Shown here: piece by piece, positions 1-8,663 of the stretch
Position numbering within the stretch: the stretch's first letter is position 1
How the letters are laid out: each line of letters opens with the position of its first letter
Source of the DNA: Pseudomonas allokribbensis
GTDB lineage: Bacteria > Pseudomonadota > Gammaproteobacteria > Pseudomonadales > Pseudomonadaceae
Assembly (NCBI RefSeq): GCF_014863605.1
Contig: NZ_CP062252.1
Location: 1,683,001-1,747,000 of the forward strand
Reading direction: 5' to 3'
Length of the DNA: 64,000 nucleotides
The notes under the pieces: generated by a model
Seen by the model: only the letters and a program-made list of their open reading frames with translations
Told to the model about the DNA's origin: nothing
Databases searched by the model: none
Program-made: the position numbers and the translations under genes

Positions 1-1352
1 TGCGCCCGGGTCAGCCATTCGGCGCCGAGGCGGTTGATGCCGTTCATTCGGTAGCTGGCGCCGAGGTTGAAGGCGCTGTCACCGCGCATGTCATCCGACA
101 GGTTCAAGCCGACGCGAAGGTAGTCAGTTCCGCTGCGCTTGCCTCGGGCGCTGATCACCAATGTGTGTTCCTGGCCCTTGTGTACCACGCGGTACTGCAC
201 CTGTTCGAAGTAATCCAGGCCGTACAAGGTGCCCATGTCCGAGTGCAGACGCCCAAGGTCAAGCGGCTCGCCGATGGGCTGACGGATGTAGTAACGGATC
301 ACGTCGTCGCCGACTTTCGAGTCGTTCTCGACCCTGATCGCGGTGATGATCGGCGTGCGCTGGCCCGGTGCGCGTGCGGCATTGAGCTCGGCGTCCTGAG
401 ACACGGCGGGTTTCAATCGGGCGAGGCGGGCGTCGAGGGCCTTGGCGGCGCGGTAACCGGCATCGATCATTTCCTCGGCGCGACCGAAATCGGTGGCGCC
501 GAAACTGGCCAGCGGCGGCTGGATCAGCACGTCATTCGGGTGCAGCGCCGCCAATTGTTCTTCGGAGTTGCGCCGGGTCATCAGGGTGATCGACTGGTTC
601 AGCACATCGACCACGGTGGTCAGTTGCTTGCGGTTGCGCAGCGGGGTGCCAATGTCGACCACGATGGCCACGTCGACGCCCATTTCCCGGGCCACATCGA
701 GGGGAATGTTGTCGGTCATGCCGCCGTCCACCAGCAGCCGGCCATCAAGCTCGACCGGGGCGAACACCGCCGGGATCGACATGCTGGCGCGGATCACCTG
801 AGGCAGGTGGCCTTTGCGAAACACCACTTTTTCGCCGTTGGCGATGTCGGTGGCCACGGCGCGGAACGGGATCGGCAGCTTGTCGAAATCACGGGTGTCG
901 CTGGTGTGGGCCAACAGGCTTTCCAACAGCAGCGCAAGGTTCTGCCCTTGAATCACCCCGAGCGGCAGGCCGAGGCTGCCGTCGTCGCGAAAGCTCAGTT
1001 TCTGCTTCACCAGAAAATCGCGGTCATCCTGTTTGCGTCGAAACGGTACGTCTTCCCGAGGTGGAGCATCGGACAGGGCCTGCTGCCAGTCGATGCTCAG
1101 GGCGAGTTTTTCCAGTTCGTCGATCTTGTAACCCGAGGCGTAGAGGCCACCGACCACTGCACCCATGCTGGTGCCGGCAATCGCATCGATCTTGATGCCT
1201 TGCTCTTCCAGCGCCTTGAGCACGCCGATGTGTGCCAGCCCGCGGGCCGCACCGCCGGACAGCACCAGGCCGACTTTCGGTCGCGGCGCTTCACTGGCAT
1301 GGACGAACAGCGGAAGGAAACCAAGCAAAAGGCAGATCAGCAGACGACGCAT
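1..1352 (-). CDS. Patatin-like phospholipase family protein (partial, C-terminus beyond window)
   Basis: The minus-strand reading frame starts at an ATG at 1350-1352 and is still open at base 1, so the C-terminal end is missing. The first ~20 residues form a signal peptide (MRRLLICLLLGFLPLFVHAS). A patatin domain follows: the oxyanion-hole motif GGAARG near residue 33, the nucleophile elbow GTSMG with Ser62, and the DGG motif with the catalytic Asp near residue 209. After the patatin domain comes a segment resembling a POTRA/surface-antigen region, as in outer-membrane patatins of the PlpD/RssA type. The likely role is a secreted or outer-membrane lipid acyl hydrolase. It is divergent from the rdx gene, with about 70 bases between the starts. 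Whether a C-terminal beta-barrel is present cannot be seen. Confidence 0.85.
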   Translation of the reverse strand, partial: MRRLLICLLLGFLPLFVHASEAPRPKVGLVLSGGAARGLAHIGVLKALEEQGIKIDAIAGTSMGAVVGGLYASGYKIDELEKLALSIDWQQALSDAPPREDVPFRRKQDDRDFLVKQKLSFRDDGSLGLPLGVIQGQNLALLLESLLAHTSDTRDFDKLPIPFRAVATDIANGEKVVFRKGHLPQVIRASMSIPAVFAPVELDGRLLVDGGMTDNIPLDVAREMGVDVAIVVDIGTPLRNRKQLTTVVDVLNQSITLMTRRNSEEQLAALHPNDVLIQPPLASFGATDFGRAEEMIDAGYRAAKALDARLARLKPAVSQDAELNAARAPGQRTPIITAIRVENDSKVGDDVIRYYIRQPIGEPLDLGRLHSDMGTLYGLDYFEQVQYRVVHKGQEHTLVISARGKRSGTDYLRVGLNLSDDMRGDSAFNLGASYRMNGINRLGAEWLTRA

Positions 1353-1423
1353 TGTGAGTCTCGGGGCAAGCGTTAAAGCCGGCTATTATAGCGGCGCCCT
1401 CTGGCTCAGGAGTTTCAACGATC

Positions 1424-1711
1424 ATGACCGCCACAAAACCGGAAATCGTCATCACTTATTGCACGCAATGCCAGTGGCTGTTGCGCGCGGCGTGGCTGGC
1501 GCAGGAGTTGCTCAGCACTTTTGGCGACGACCTTGGCAAAGTGTCACTGGTGCCGGGTACCGGCGGGATCTTTCACATCAGCTGCGACGGCGTGCAGATT
1601 TGGGAGCGCAAGGCCGACGGTGGTTTCCCCGAGGCCAAGGTGCTCAAGCAGCGAGTCCGCGACCAGATCGACCCTGAGCGCGACCTCGGCCATAACGACC
1701 GCACTCAGTGA
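1424..1711 (+). CDS. SelT/SelW/SelH-like Rdx family protein
   Basis: This 95-residue protein has the Rdx thioredoxin-like fold signature. An N-terminal beta strand leads into a CxxC redox motif (Cys13-Thr-Gln-Cys16), followed by a helix, and then the conserved segment GTGGIFHI and a FPEAKVLKQRVRDQI helix. It is the cysteine counterpart of selenoprotein W. The family is thought to act as small thiol oxidoreductases, but the substrate in bacteria is unknown. A CAGGAG ribosome-binding site lies 11 bases before the ATG. The gene is convergent with the DMT transporter and overlaps its 3' end by 7 bases. Confidence 0.85.
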   Translation: MTATKPEIVITYCTQCQWLLRAAWLAQELLSTFGDDLGKVSLVPGTGGIFHISCDGVQIWERKADGGFPEAKVLKQRVRDQIDPERDLGHNDRTQ

Positions 1712-2598
1712 GACGCAGCCTCGGCCTCCACCGTTTTTTTGCTGGCGCTGCCTGACATCTGGCTCGACACAACGATGGCGACGATGATCAGCGCGCCGCC
1801 GAGCAGCATCCGCAGGGTCGGGTTTTCATCGAACAGCAGCCACGCGACGGTAATGCCGTAAACCGGCTCCATGGCGAACACCACCGCCGCAGTTCGCGCC
1901 TTGATCACGGCGAGACTGGCGACGAACAGGCTGTGGGCGACGCCGGTGCAGAACACACCGAGCAGGGCGATCCACAGCCAGTCGATGGCGCGCACTTCAC
2001 TCAGTTGCGGCGCCGCCACCGGCAGCAGACACAACGCCACCACCACGTTCTGACACAACGCTGCCTGCACCGCCGGGATGCGTCCGGAACTGGCACGGTT
2101 GGTCAGCGACAACAGTGAAAACAGCAGGCCGGAAAGAATCGCCCAGAGCAGCCCGGTGGTGGCGCCGCTGGCCAGGTCGAACGCCGGGGTCACCAGCACC
2201 AGGCCGACACTGACCAGCGCCACCAGAATGATTTCGTTGGCACGGATGCGTTCGCGGAAGATCAACCCTTCGAGGATGACCGTGAAGGCCGGGAAACTGG
2301 CGAAACCCAGGGTGGCCACCGCGACGCCGGCCACCTTCACGGCAATGAAGAAGCTCACCCAGTGACCGGCCAGCAGCACACCGCTCAGGGCCAGTCGTCG
2401 CCAGTCCACGGCTTGCAGTTTTTGCCAGCCGTGCTGGCTGGCGAAACGGGCAAAGAACGCCAGCGCAAGAACGGCAAACGCGGCCCGTCCAAAGACGATG
2501 ACCGCTGGCGTTGCGGCGGCGAGTTTGCCGAAGACGCCGGTCAGGCCGAACATCAATGCGCCGATATGCAGGGCGCCAAGGGCAGTACGGGGAGTCAT
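1705..2598 (-). CDS. EamA/DMT-family transporter
   Basis: The protein is about 297 residues long with roughly ten hydrophobic segments arranged as two EamA repeats, the usual architecture of RhaT/YdcZ-type drug and metabolite exporters. Examples are the segments near residues 5-25, 35-50, 67-85, 95-115 and 180-290. I chose the ATG at 2596-2598 because an AAGGAC Shine-Dalgarno lies just upstream; an in-frame start 33 bases earlier has no such site. The substrate cannot be inferred. It follows an AraC regulator on the same strand (gap 72 bases), which may control it. Confidence 0.85.
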   Translation of the reverse strand: MTPRTALGALHIGALMFGLTGVFGKLAAATPAVIVFGRAAFAVLALAFFARFASQHGWQKLQAVDWRRLALSGVLLAGHWVSFFIAVKVAGVAVATLGFASFPAFTVILEGLIFRERIRANEIILVALVSVGLVLVTPAFDLASGATTGLLWAILSGLLFSLLSLTNRASSGRIPAVQAALCQNVVVALCLLPVAAPQLSEVRAIDWLWIALLGVFCTGVAHSLFVASLAVIKARTAAVVFAMEPVYGITVAWLLFDENPTLRMLLGGALIIVAIVVSSQMSGSASKKTVEAEAASH

Positions 2599-2670
2599 TG
2601 CAGTCCTTTTTCCAAACACCATTTCAGGCACACATTGAAGCGTGTAGCGGCCGAAAAGTCTGTCGGCAGA

Positions 2671-3435
2671 CTATCGACTTTTGTCGTCAGCCTCGCGTCG
2701 CAATTGTGTAGGAGAGGTACCGAATTCACGCAGGACGGCGGCCGAGAACGCACTTTGCGATCCATAGCCTACACGGCTGGCCACTTCCCCGATGGCTAGC
2801 GTGGTTTCTCGCAACAGCGTGACGGCCTTATGCAGCCGTCGACTGCGAATGTAATCCATGGGTGTCTGCCCGCATTCGGCGACGAACCGCGCATGCAATC
2901 GGGCGCTGGAGAGTCCGGCGACACGCGCCAGATCCGCGACCTGCAGCGGATAGGCCGCGTATTGCTCGATGTGCGCATCGAGGGCCGCGTAGGGCAGGCG
3001 ACGGGCGCAGACCTCGGCAGGTTGCGCGTGATTCAGGCTCGCCAGCAACAGCACCGCGCCCTGTTGCGCAATCAGCGGATCGTCCACCGGGCTGTTCGCC
3101 AGCCAATTGACCAGTTGGCCCTGGCCGGCATCCAGTGACAGCCGCGCGGCGTTGTCCAGCAGGCGGCGGCTGGCGTCGGCGTGATCGCCCAGTGAGCGTG
3201 ACAACCATTGATCGTCCGGCACGTCCAGTACCAGGCAACGGCTGCCCTTGGGGCTGCCGCACGCGTGATGCGCGCCGGAGGGAATCACCACGAAGCTCTG
3301 CTGCAATACCTGGCTGCCATGCCCTTCGACCTCGAAATCCAGCGCACCCGACAGGCCGAACACCAGTTGGGCGTGGTCGTGACTGTGGACGATCAGGTCG
3401 TGGGTGTAATGGCGCAGGGTCAGGATCGGTGGCAT
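2671..3435 (-). CDS. AraC family transcriptional regulator with cupin-like sensor domain
   Basis: From the ATG at 3433-3435 (GGAGAC upstream) the product is 254 residues. The N-terminal half is a cupin-like AraC ligand domain (HSHDHAQLVFGLSG near residue 16, a typical His-rich metal or effector pocket). The C-terminal ~100 residues carry two helix-turn-helix motifs: DLARVAGLSSARLHARF and the second block ending in VASRVGYGSQSAFSAAVLREFGTSPTQLRR. Because the DMT transporter lies directly downstream in the same orientation, this protein plausibly regulates it. The effector is unknown. Confidence 0.85.
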   Translation of the reverse strand: MPPILTLRHYTHDLIVHSHDHAQLVFGLSGALDFEVEGHGSQVLQQSFVVIPSGAHHACGSPKGSRCLVLDVPDDQWLSRSLGDHADASRRLLDNAARLSLDAGQGQLVNWLANSPVDDPLIAQQGAVLLLASLNHAQPAEVCARRLPYAALDAHIEQYAAYPLQVADLARVAGLSSARLHARFVAECGQTPMDYIRSRRLHKAVTLLRETTLAIGEVASRVGYGSQSAFSAAVLREFGTSPTQLRREADDKSR

Positions 3436-3567
3436 GGCGGTCTCCGGGCGAGCTGCCAGTCTACACCGGCGCAGGGGCGACGCGTTTGTCACAAGACTGA
3501 CGCACGCCTGTCATGGTCGATTAACCGGGCTCGCGCACAGTGGCGAAAACATCGCAGAGGGTTGCCC

Positions 3568-4383
3568 ATGACCAGCGCCGAGCTCGCCAGACCCAGCCGT
3601 AAACAAAGGGTTCGCACCTTGTGGATTTCCGACGTGCATCTGGGCACGCGGGATTGCCAGGCCGAGCATCTGTCGCAATTTCTCAAGGGTTATCACGCCG
3701 ACAAGATCTACCTGGTCGGTGACATCATCGACGGCTGGAAACTGCGCGGCGGCATGTACTGGCCCCAGGCGCACACCAACGTGATCCGCCGCTTGCTGAC
3801 CATGAGCAAGCGCGGCACCGAGGTGATCTACGTCACCGGCAACCATGACGAATTCCTGCGTCGCTATTCGAAACTGATCCTGGGCAACATCCAGTTGGTC
3901 GACGAAGCGGTGCATGTCACGGCCGATGGCCGGCATTTGCTGGTGATCCACGGCGACCAGTTCGACGTGATCACCCGTTATCACCGCTGGCTGGCCTTTC
4001 TCGGCGACTCGGCCTACGAATTCACCCTGACCCTCAATCGCTGGCTCAATCACTGGCGGGCGAAATACGGTTACGGCTATTGGTCGCTGTCGGCCTATCT
4101 CAAGCACAAGGTGAAGACCGCAGTGAGCTTCATCAGCGACTTCGAAGAAGCCATCGCTCATGAGTGCGTGAAGCGCGAATTGCACGGCGTGGTGTGCGGG
4201 CACATTCACCATGCCGAGATCCGCAAGGTCGGCGAGGTGGATTACCTCAATTGCGGTGACTGGGTGGAGTCGTGCACGGCGCTGATCGAACACTGGGACG
4301 GCACAATCGAGCTGTATCGCCTGGCGGATGCGCAGGCGCGGGAGGCCGAACTGAAAGCGGCCAAGGTCGCCGAGCTGGCCTGA
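3568..4383 (+). CDS. UDP-2,3-diacylglucosamine diphosphatase-like metallophosphoesterase
   Basis: This 271-residue calcineurin-type phosphoesterase has all the metal motifs in order: ISDVHLG, GDIIDGW, GNHDE, HGDQ and GHIHHAE. It resembles the LpxH/YbbF group that cleaves UDP-diacylglucosamine to lipid X in lipid A biosynthesis. It looks like the longer LpxH-like branch rather than classical LpxH, so the true substrate is uncertain. The ATG at 3568 is preceded by GCAGAGG. It ends convergently 14 bases from the HD-domain gene, with a shared inverted repeat over both stop codons. Confidence 0.8.
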   Translation: MTSAELARPSRKQRVRTLWISDVHLGTRDCQAEHLSQFLKGYHADKIYLVGDIIDGWKLRGGMYWPQAHTNVIRRLLTMSKRGTEVIYVTGNHDEFLRRYSKLILGNIQLVDEAVHVTADGRHLLVIHGDQFDVITRYHRWLAFLGDSAYEFTLTLNRWLNHWRAKYGYGYWSLSAYLKHKVKTAVSFISDFEEAIAHECVKRELHGVVCGHIHHAEIRKVGEVDYLNCGDWVESCTALIEHWDGTIELYRLADAQAREAELKAAKVAELA

Positions 4384-4404
4384 GTTTTCAAATCAACTCA
4401 GGCC
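4377..4404. terminator. Shared stem-loop over two convergent stop codons
   Basis: A perfect 10-bp inverted repeat (GGCCTGAGTT at 4377-4386, AACTCAGGCC at 4395-4404) with an 8-base AT-rich loop contains the TGA of the phosphoesterase gene and the TGA of the convergent HD gene. It reads as a terminator-like hairpin from both sides, although no long T-run follows. Confidence 0.5.
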
Positions 4405-4988
4405 GGGGCGTGTTCTTCCATCGCAGCCTTGTAGATGGAGTTCTTCGGCCGGGCGAACAGCCGCTCCATCATCGGTTCGAAGAAACTCAGCGGCAGGGTG
4501 TCGTAATCCGGGTCGAATGCCGCCGCGTCGTATTTCGCGCAGAATTCCGCGGTCGCCTGATACTGCGGATGACCGCTGAACTGCTCGCGCAGGTGCCGAT
4601 CCATGCCCAGGTGATGGAAGAAGTAGTAGCCCTGGAAGATCCCGTGCTTTTCCACCATCCACAGGTTCTCGGCGCTGACGAACGGCTTGAGAATGGCGGC
4701 GGCGATGTCCGGGTGATTGTAGGAGCCCAGCGTGTCGCCGATGTCGTGGAGCAGGGCGCAGACCACGTATTCCTCGTCACGCCCATCGCGCCAGGCGCGG
4801 GTGGCGGTTTGCAGCGAGTGGGTCAGGCGATCCACCGGAAACCCGCCGAAATCACCTTCGAGCAATTTCAGGTGCGCCATGATCCGGCCCGGCAGTTGAC
4901 GGGCGTAGGCGCTGAAGTCCGCCGCGATGATCGCCCAGTCTTCCTGCGTGCCGTCCTTCATATGGGTGAAACGGGCATTGGCATTCAT
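4398..4988 (-). CDS. HD domain-containing phosphohydrolase-like protein
   Basis: The 196-residue protein has an HD-superfamily pattern: His57 in LTHSLQTA, the paired His81-Asp82 in LLHDIGD, and further histidines around residues 104-118. These are the expected metal ligands of small HD phosphohydrolases or PhnZ-like oxygenases. I chose the ATG at 4986-4988 (AAGAGGA upstream) over the TTG two codons earlier. It is followed on the same strand by nothing co-directional within 1 kb and preceded by the Mpo1-like gene 25 bases upstream, so the two may form an operon. The substrate is unknown. Confidence 0.75.
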   Translation of the reverse strand: MNANARFTHMKDGTQEDWAIIAADFSAYARQLPGRIMAHLKLLEGDFGGFPVDRLTHSLQTATRAWRDGRDEEYVVCALLHDIGDTLGSYNHPDIAAAILKPFVSAENLWMVEKHGIFQGYYFFHHLGMDRHLREQFSGHPQYQATAEFCAKYDAAAFDPDYDTLPLSFFEPMMERLFARPKNSIYKAAMEEHAPA

Positions 4989-5012
4989 CGGCAATCCTCT
5001 TGGTCAGGGTTT

Positions 5013-5399
5013 CTAGAACGCCACGCGGCCCAGGATCATGTCGCGGTACATGACGAAATCCCCCAGCAGGCTGTAGAACGGATGCTGGAATGTCGCCGGC
5101 CGGTTCTTCTCGAAAAAGAAATGGCCGACCCAGGCGAAGCTGTAGCCGGCCAGCGGCAGGGCCAGCAACAGCAGCCAGGCGCCCTTGGCGATGGTCATCG
5201 CGAGAATGAAGATCACCAGCGTCGTCCCGATGAAATGCAGGCGACGGCAGGTGCTGTTGCTGTGTTCGCTGAGGTAATACGGATAGAACTCGGCGAAGCT
5301 GTTGAAAGGCTTGATGGTTTCCACGACCGCGATCTCTGTGGTTATTGTTCTGATTGCAAGTTGTTCGGTGGGTAGCTTATTTGAGTCTAGAGTGATCAT
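5013..5399 (-). CDS. Mpo1-like / DUF962 family membrane protein
   Basis: The protein contains the DUF962 (Mpo1/YGL010w) core: FAEFYPYYLSEHSN, a conserved His, two hydrophobic segments, and WVGHFFFEKNRPATFQHPFYSL. Fungal Mpo1 is an iron-dependent dioxygenase that shortens 2-hydroxy fatty acids; the bacterial role is inferred only. The frame opens with ATG at 5397-5399 (128 residues), but family members usually begin at the VETIKPFNSF position. A GTG there (near 5324) is a plausible true start giving about 103 residues. It is divergent from the AraC gene at 5492. Confidence 0.75.
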   Translation of the reverse strand: MITLDSNKLPTEQLAIRTITTEIAVVETIKPFNSFAEFYPYYLSEHSNSTCRRLHFIGTTLVIFILAMTIAKGAWLLLLALPLAGYSFAWVGHFFFEKNRPATFQHPFYSLLGDFVMYRDMILGRVAF

Positions 5400-5491
5400 T
5401 GGCGTCGGCCAGTGACAATCGGCGCCACTTTACTATCCTTGGGAAATCGGCCGTAGTATGCGGCTCACCATGTCATCCAAGAAAAAACGCC

Positions 5492-6553
5492 ATGAGCGAA
5501 CGAACGACATCTGCAAGCTGGGCGATGGGGATTGTCAAGGCACTGGAAATGGACGGCCTGGATTGCCGGGTTCTGTTCAAACAGCTGGGGCTCGACTACG
5601 CGGCGCTGGAGGATCCGGACGCACGCTTCCCTCAGGATTCCATGACCCGACTCTGGCAACGGGCGGTCGAGCTGTCCGGCAATCCCGCCATCGGTCTGAA
5701 CATGGGCAAGGTGGTGCGACCGGCGTCGTTCCATGTGGCGGGCTACGCGCTGATGTCCAGCAACACCCTGGCCGAAGGCTTTCAGCGACTGGTGCGTTAT
5801 CAGCGGATCATTGCCGAAAGTGCCGACTTGAGTTTTCGCCTGCTCGACGAAGGTTATGCGCTGATTCTGACGGTGCACGGCGATCATCTGCCGCCGACCC
5901 GGCAAAGTGCCGAAGCCTCGCTGGCCTGCGCGCTGGCGCTGTGCGGCTGGTTGACCGGGCGCACCTTGCACCCGCGCAAAGTGCTGGTGCAGGGCGATGA
6001 GCCCGATGATCTTGAACCCTACAAGCAAGCCTTTCATGCACCGCTGGTGTTCAACGCGCCGTATGACGCGCTGATCTTCGAACGCGCCGACATGGAAGCG
6101 CCGCTGCCCACCGCCAACGAGGCGATGGCGCTGCTGCACGACCGGTTTGCCGGGGAATATCTGGCGCGGTTTTCCGAAAGCCGTGTGACCCACAAGGCGC
6201 GTCAGGTGTTGTGCCGCTTGCTGCCGCAGGGCGAGCCCAAGCGCGATACCGTGGCGCAGACCCTGCACCTGTCGCAGCGCACCTTGCAACGGCGTTTGCA
6301 GGAGGAGGGCACCAGTTTTCAGCAGTTGCTCGATGACACCCGCCGAGAACTCGCCGAGCAATACCTGGCGCAGCCGAGCATGACCTTGCTGGAGATTGCC
6401 TATTTGCTGGGGTTTGCCGATCCGAGCAATTTCTTCCGTGCCTTCCGCCGCTGGTTCGACACCACGCCCGGCGATTACCGGGCGCGGTTGCTGGAGGCGC
6501 CGAACGCGATCAGTGACGCCAGAATGCCGGAATACACAGCACAAACACCGTAA
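5492..6553 (+). CDS. AraC family transcriptional regulator (arabinose-binding-type N-terminal domain)
   Basis: From the ATG at 5492 the product is 353 residues. Residues ~20-200 match the Arabinose_bd-type regulatory domain seen in OruR/ArgR-like Pseudomonas regulators (LLFKQLGL-type opening, HVAGYALMSSNTLAEGFQRLVRYQRI). The C-terminal ~100 residues form the double helix-turn-helix, with QTLHLSQRTLQRRLQEEG and LLGFADPSNFFRAFRRW. The target is not evident from the neighbours. Its 3' end overlaps the convergent trkH gene by 44 bases. Confidence 0.85.
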   Translation: MSERTTSASWAMGIVKALEMDGLDCRVLFKQLGLDYAALEDPDARFPQDSMTRLWQRAVELSGNPAIGLNMGKVVRPASFHVAGYALMSSNTLAEGFQRLVRYQRIIAESADLSFRLLDEGYALILTVHGDHLPPTRQSAEASLACALALCGWLTGRTLHPRKVLVQGDEPDDLEPYKQAFHAPLVFNAPYDALIFERADMEAPLPTANEAMALLHDRFAGEYLARFSESRVTHKARQVLCRLLPQGEPKRDTVAQTLHLSQRTLQRRLQEEGTSFQQLLDDTRRELAEQYLAQPSMTLLEIAYLLGFADPSNFFRAFRRWFDTTPGDYRARLLEAPNAISDARMPEYTAQTP

Positions 6554-7964
6554 TGATCTCCAGTCGGCCGAGCAGCATGCCGAACGACAGAATCCACTTG
6601 GCCGCATCCGGTAGGCTGGCGAAGTTGCCGGCCGGGCCGATGGTCTCGCCCAAGCCCGGGCCGACGCCGGACACGGTGCTGGCGGCGCCGGTCAACGCGG
6701 TCATCCAGTCCACGCCCAGCAGCGACAGCAGCAGGGCGATCACGCAGATGGTAATGGCGAAGAAGAACGAGAACGTCAGGATCGACCGGACGATTTCCTC
6801 GTCGAGGCGATGACCGTTGTACTTCTGCTTGATCACCGCGCGTGGGTGGATCAACTGGTTAAGGTTGGCCTTGAGCAGGATGTAGGCGACCTGGAAGCGG
6901 AAGATCTTGATCCCGCCCGCCGTCGAGCCGGAGCAGCCACCGACGAAGCCCAGATAAAAGAACAGCATCAGTGAGAAATTGCCCCACAGGCTGTAATCCC
7001 CCAATGCGAATCCGGTGGTGGTGACCACTGACGTCACGTTCAGCGCCACATGGCGAAGGGCGTCCAGCCAATGCAGGTTGGTAGTCCACCAGTACCAGGT
7101 GCCGAGCACCAGCCAGGTCACCAGCAACATGCCGAGCAAACCCTGCACCTGTTGATCCTTGATCAGCGCCCGGCGATTGCCGCGCAGCGTCGCCACGTAC
7201 AGGGTGAACGGCAGGCTGCCGAGGATCATCACCACCACTGCCACCCAGTGCACCGCCGGTTGTGTCCACTTGGCCAGAGATTGGTCGGAGGTCGAGAAAC
7301 CGCCGGTGGAGATCGCCGACATCGCGTGGTTGATCGCATCGAACGGACTCATGCCCGCCCACCAGAACGCCAGACTGCCGAGAATGGTGATGCCCACGTA
7401 AGCCGCCACGATCAGCCGCGCCACCATGTGCGAGCGGGGCATGACCTTTTCCGAGCGGTCCGAGGATTCGGTCTGGAACAGGCGCATGCCGCCGATGCGC
7501 AGCAGCGGCAGAATCGCCACCGCCATGCCGATGAAGCCGATGCCGCCGAGCCAGTGCAGCAGCGAGCGCCACATCAGGATGCCCGGGGACATGGTGTCCA
7601 GCCCGCTCAATACGGTCGAGCCGGTGGCCGTGATGCCAGACATGCTTTCGAAGAACGAGTCGGTGTAGCTAATGTGCTGGGTCAGCAAAAACGGCAGCGC
7701 GGCGAAGATGCACACCACCAGCCAACTGGTGACGGTCAGCAGATACATGTCGCGGGGACGCAGGTGAATGTGTTCCGGGCGCCCGGGAATCACCAGCGCG
7801 AGGCCGGCGAGGAAGGTGATCATGCTCGCCCAGAGGAACGACGGCAGATCGCCGGTGCGGTCGAAAATCACCAGGGTGGCCATGGGCACGACCATGGCGA
7901 TGGCCAGGGTGATCAGGAAGATGCCGATGATGAAACCAATGATCCGTAAGGTCGGCAACGCCAT
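6510..7964 (-). CDS. TrkH family potassium uptake protein
   Basis: At 484 residues with about ten membrane segments, the protein has the four pore-loop repeats of the Trk/Ktr superfamily. Recognisable parts are SMSGITATGSTVLSGLD, NHAMSAISTGGFSTSD, TSVVTTTGFALGDY and GGCSGSTAGGIKIFR. It forms the potassium-conducting membrane subunit that works with the cytosolic nucleotide-binding protein TrkA, which is not in the window. The ATG at 7962-7964 opens the gene. Its 3' end overlaps the convergent AraC gene, and it is divergent from the nitroreductase gene. Confidence 0.92.
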   Translation of the reverse strand: MALPTLRIIGFIIGIFLITLAIAMVVPMATLVIFDRTGDLPSFLWASMITFLAGLALVIPGRPEHIHLRPRDMYLLTVTSWLVVCIFAALPFLLTQHISYTDSFFESMSGITATGSTVLSGLDTMSPGILMWRSLLHWLGGIGFIGMAVAILPLLRIGGMRLFQTESSDRSEKVMPRSHMVARLIVAAYVGITILGSLAFWWAGMSPFDAINHAMSAISTGGFSTSDQSLAKWTQPAVHWVAVVVMILGSLPFTLYVATLRGNRRALIKDQQVQGLLGMLLVTWLVLGTWYWWTTNLHWLDALRHVALNVTSVVTTTGFALGDYSLWGNFSLMLFFYLGFVGGCSGSTAGGIKIFRFQVAYILLKANLNQLIHPRAVIKQKYNGHRLDEEIVRSILTFSFFFAITICVIALLLSLLGVDWMTALTGAASTVSGVGPGLGETIGPAGNFASLPDAAKWILSFGMLLGRLEIITVFVLCIPAFWRH

Positions 7965-8084
7965 GAAGTCCGCTCGGGCTGATGTGGGAAGGGCGCCATT
8001 CTACCTGCGGGGCAAGGCATGTAAACCGACGCGGCCGGATCACTTGCAGCTAGAATAGCCGGACATTTTTTCAGGAGGTGGCCG

Positions 8085-8651
8085 ATGCAGGCTCTCGACG
8101 CTTTGCTCAACCGTGTTTCCGTTCCACGACTGATCGATCCGGCCCCCACCGCCGAACAGCGCGAAGTGCTGTTTGCCGCCGCGACCCGTGCACCGGATCA
8201 CGGGCATTTGCAGCCGTATCGCTTCCTGACCGTCGAAGGCGCGGCGCGTGAGCAGATGGGCGAGTTGCTGGCCGAAGCGGCGCAGATGCAGGAAGGCGAA
8301 GTCACCGAAGCGATGATCGACAAGGCGCGCAACGGCCCGCTGCGGGCGCCGCTGGTGGTGGTGGTCATCGCCAAGTTGCAGGAACACGTCAAATACCCGA
8401 AGGCCGAGCAGTTGCTGGCGGCGGGCTGTGCGGCGCACGGGATTCTGCTGGCGGCCTACGCGCAAGGGATTGGCGCGGTATGGCGCACCGGTGATCTGGC
8501 TTACTCGAAACATGTCGCCAAGGGTTTGGGGCTGACGGATGGCGAAGAGGTGATTGCGTTCCTGTACCTCGGCACCCCGCAGAAAGAACCGCGAGTGGCC
8601 GAGAAGGTTGATCTGGCGGAGTTTGTCAGTGCCTGGCCGGGTAAGGCCTGA
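8085..8651 (+). CDS. Nitroreductase family protein (YdjA-like)
   Basis: This 188-residue FMN-dependent nitroreductase matches the short YdjA subgroup: the FMN-binding RVSVPRL and TRAPDHGHLQPYRF segments near the N-terminus, AAGCAAHGILLAAYAQGIGAVWRTG in the middle and FLYLGTPQKEP near the end. Members reduce nitro compounds or quinones with NAD(P)H; the physiological substrate is unknown. A strong AGGAGGTGG ribosome-binding site precedes the ATG at 8085. It is convergent with the sensor kinase gene 12 bases downstream. Confidence 0.88.
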   Translation: MQALDALLNRVSVPRLIDPAPTAEQREVLFAAATRAPDHGHLQPYRFLTVEGAAREQMGELLAEAAQMQEGEVTEAMIDKARNGPLRAPLVVVVIAKLQEHVKYPKAEQLLAAGCAAHGILLAAYAQGIGAVWRTGDLAYSKHVAKGLGLTDGEEVIAFLYLGTPQKEPRVAEKVDLAEFVSAWPGKA

Positions 8652-8663
8652 CACTGAGGATCA

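Noticed and set aside
165..1376. Long plus-strand open frame across the first 1.3 kb
   Set aside because: It is antisense to the patatin-like gene, which has a signal peptide, GTSMG and DGG motifs; the plus-strand text shows no motif.
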